20,546 nt of DNA from an uncultured Lachnospiraceae bacterium. GTDB lineage: Bacteria > Bacillota > Clostridia > Lachnospirales > Lachnospiraceae. Position 1 is the stretch's first letter. Each line of letters begins with the position of its first letter. The notes below the pieces were generated by a model that did no database searches, had not been told where the DNA came from, and was given only the letters and a program-made list of their open reading frames with translations. Both the position numbers and the translations under genes were made by a program. The stretch covers positions 1 to 20,546 of the forward strand of contig CANPZR010000016.1 in the NCBI GenBank assembly GCA_947589175.1. Reading direction: 5' to 3'. This document shows positions 19,752-20,546 of the stretch, piece by piece.

Positions 19752-20546
19752 TCACATATCATACACTTCATCAAGCAGTCTATCATCAGCCATCATAATA
19801 TGGTTTGGCCTCAAATCTTCCATCTTATATGCCGAAACCCCATACACTTCTGCCTCTCCCTTATCCTCCCCATTTATACCCAATGATTTTTCTATAGCCT
19901 CTGGCAGCTCCTCTGTCCCCTTGTAAAGATTATGAAACATTACCTGCTCTTTTTTACTTCGCCGAATCTCTAAATATTTAGCAAAATTGTAGCTGTGTGT
20001 CGCAATAAATATCTGTACTCCATTTTTCTGAAGTTCAAGAAGGATATTCGCAACAAGCGGGTATAATTCCGGGTTTAAATTTGCCTCCGGTTCATCCCAT
20101 AATAAAACAGACCCCTTTTCCAACAGGCCATTCCGAATCAGTTTCCACAACAATCCAAGTTTACGCAAGCCTTCCGCCTCGAGAGAAAAATCAATCCTTC
20201 TTCCATCCTTCTTCAATACATAAAATGTATCTTTATCCAGAATTACTGTCCCATCAATCACATTACTTATTTCATCCAGAATGTTCATACAGGAATCTGG
20301 TATTTCTCTTGTCTCTGGCAGTGAAGCATTTACAATAATATCAACCTGCGTTCCATCAAAAGGCATATTGTACTTCTGATTCAGGGCTAAAAACCCCTTG
20401 GCATGCGAGAGCATCTCCGTTGTCGGAATAAATATGGACGGGATATTTAATCCAATCCAATTATCATAATTAAAAATTCCATCATGCGACAAACTGTCCT
20501 CGAATACATGTGTTCCATCGGATACTTTATAATAACAATAGTCCTC
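19752..20546 (-). CDS. AAA/ABC-type ATPase, 5' end outside the window
   Basis: The frame is open from the right edge to the stop at 19752 (265 codons). The TTG at 20492 is not a convincing start, since coding continues upstream (EDYCYYKVSDGTHVFEDS). The visible part has a signature-like segment FSLEAEGLRKLGLLWKLIRNG, Walker B with catalytic Glu (VLLWDEPEANLNPEL), a following strand VQIFIATHSYNF with the switch histidine, and a C-terminal tail of about 70 residues. This is the pattern of AAA_15/AAA_21 (OLD- and RecF-like) ATPases. The Walker A part must lie outside the window. Proteins of this class often power nuclease or toxin partners in phage defence; here the partner would be the following gene. 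Confidence 0.85.
   Translation of the reverse strand, partial: EDYCYYKVSDGTHVFEDSLSHDGIFNYDNWIGLNIPSIFIPTTEMLSHAKGFLALNQKYNMPFDGTQVDIIVNASLPETREIPDSCMNILDEISNVIDGTVILDKDTFYVLKKDGRRIDFSLEAEGLRKLGLLWKLIRNGLLEKGSVLLWDEPEANLNPELYPLVANILLELQKNGVQIFIATHSYNFAKYLEIRRSKKEQVMFHNLYKGTEELPEAIEKSLGINGEDKGEAEVYGVSAYKMEDLRPNHIMMADDRLLDEVYDM

Noticed and set aside
20490..20492. TTG at 20492 as the start of the ATPase gene
   Set aside because: The reading frame stays open to the right edge with plausible coding sequence, and a complete ATPase would need its Walker A region upstream.

Overview
The window looks like chromosomal DNA of a low-to-mid GC Gram-positive anaerobe in the Clostridia, most likely Lachnospiraceae. 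This is inferred from strong AGGAGG-type ribosome binding sites, sigma-A-like TATAAT promoters, zinc-ribbon/YARHG membrane proteins, a CotH-type secreted kinase, an ECF sigma/anti-sigma pair, and the Cys-rich LUD protein tail. No rRNA, tRNA, CRISPR array or transposase was found.

Layout. (1) 1-2934: the first codons of a probable topoisomerase III gene, a LUD-domain protein, a ParE-type toxin with its antitoxin (all minus), then a plus-strand NCS2 purine permease. (2) 2931-4840: an XRE-like regulator translationally coupled to a membrane Ser/Thr kinase with a leucine-rich-repeat-like outer domain (minus), preceded by a leader carrying several perfect hairpins. (3) 5050-8687: a five-gene minus-strand operon of envelope proteins: two tandemly duplicated lipoproteins with DnaJ-type CxxCxGxG clusters and three zinc-ribbon proteins. 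(4) 8655-11650: a PstI/BsuBI-type restriction-modification operon (methyltransferase, endonuclease, truncated HicB) bracketed by an exact 49-bp direct repeat. (5) 11654-16997: divergent genes for a CotH-kinase surface protein and a GH5-like glycosidase, which end in almost the same lysine-rich, acid-free Ig-like domain. (6) 17010-18988: an ECF sigma factor and a membrane anti-sigma/sensor protein. (7) 19220-20546: an AAA/ABC-type ATPase (5' end outside the window) followed by a putative PD-(D/E)xK nuclease, resembling a two-gene defence module.

How the parts connect. The lipoprotein/zinc-ribbon operon, cotH and the GH5 gene appear to be one regulon. Each has a dyad related to GTGTGC-N5-GCACAC placed exactly 21 bp before a TATAAT -10 box, with no good -35, as expected for an activator-dependent promoter. 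The R-M unit sits in this shared promoter: the 49-bp repeat is the upstream part of the lipoprotein promoter. One copy still leads to its -10 and the other is cut off from it. I infer that a roughly 2.9-kb R-M element was inserted between cotH and the lipoprotein operon with a long target duplication. The same window holds a toxin-antitoxin pair, an R-M system and a possible ATPase-nuclease defence pair, so it looks like an accessory region.
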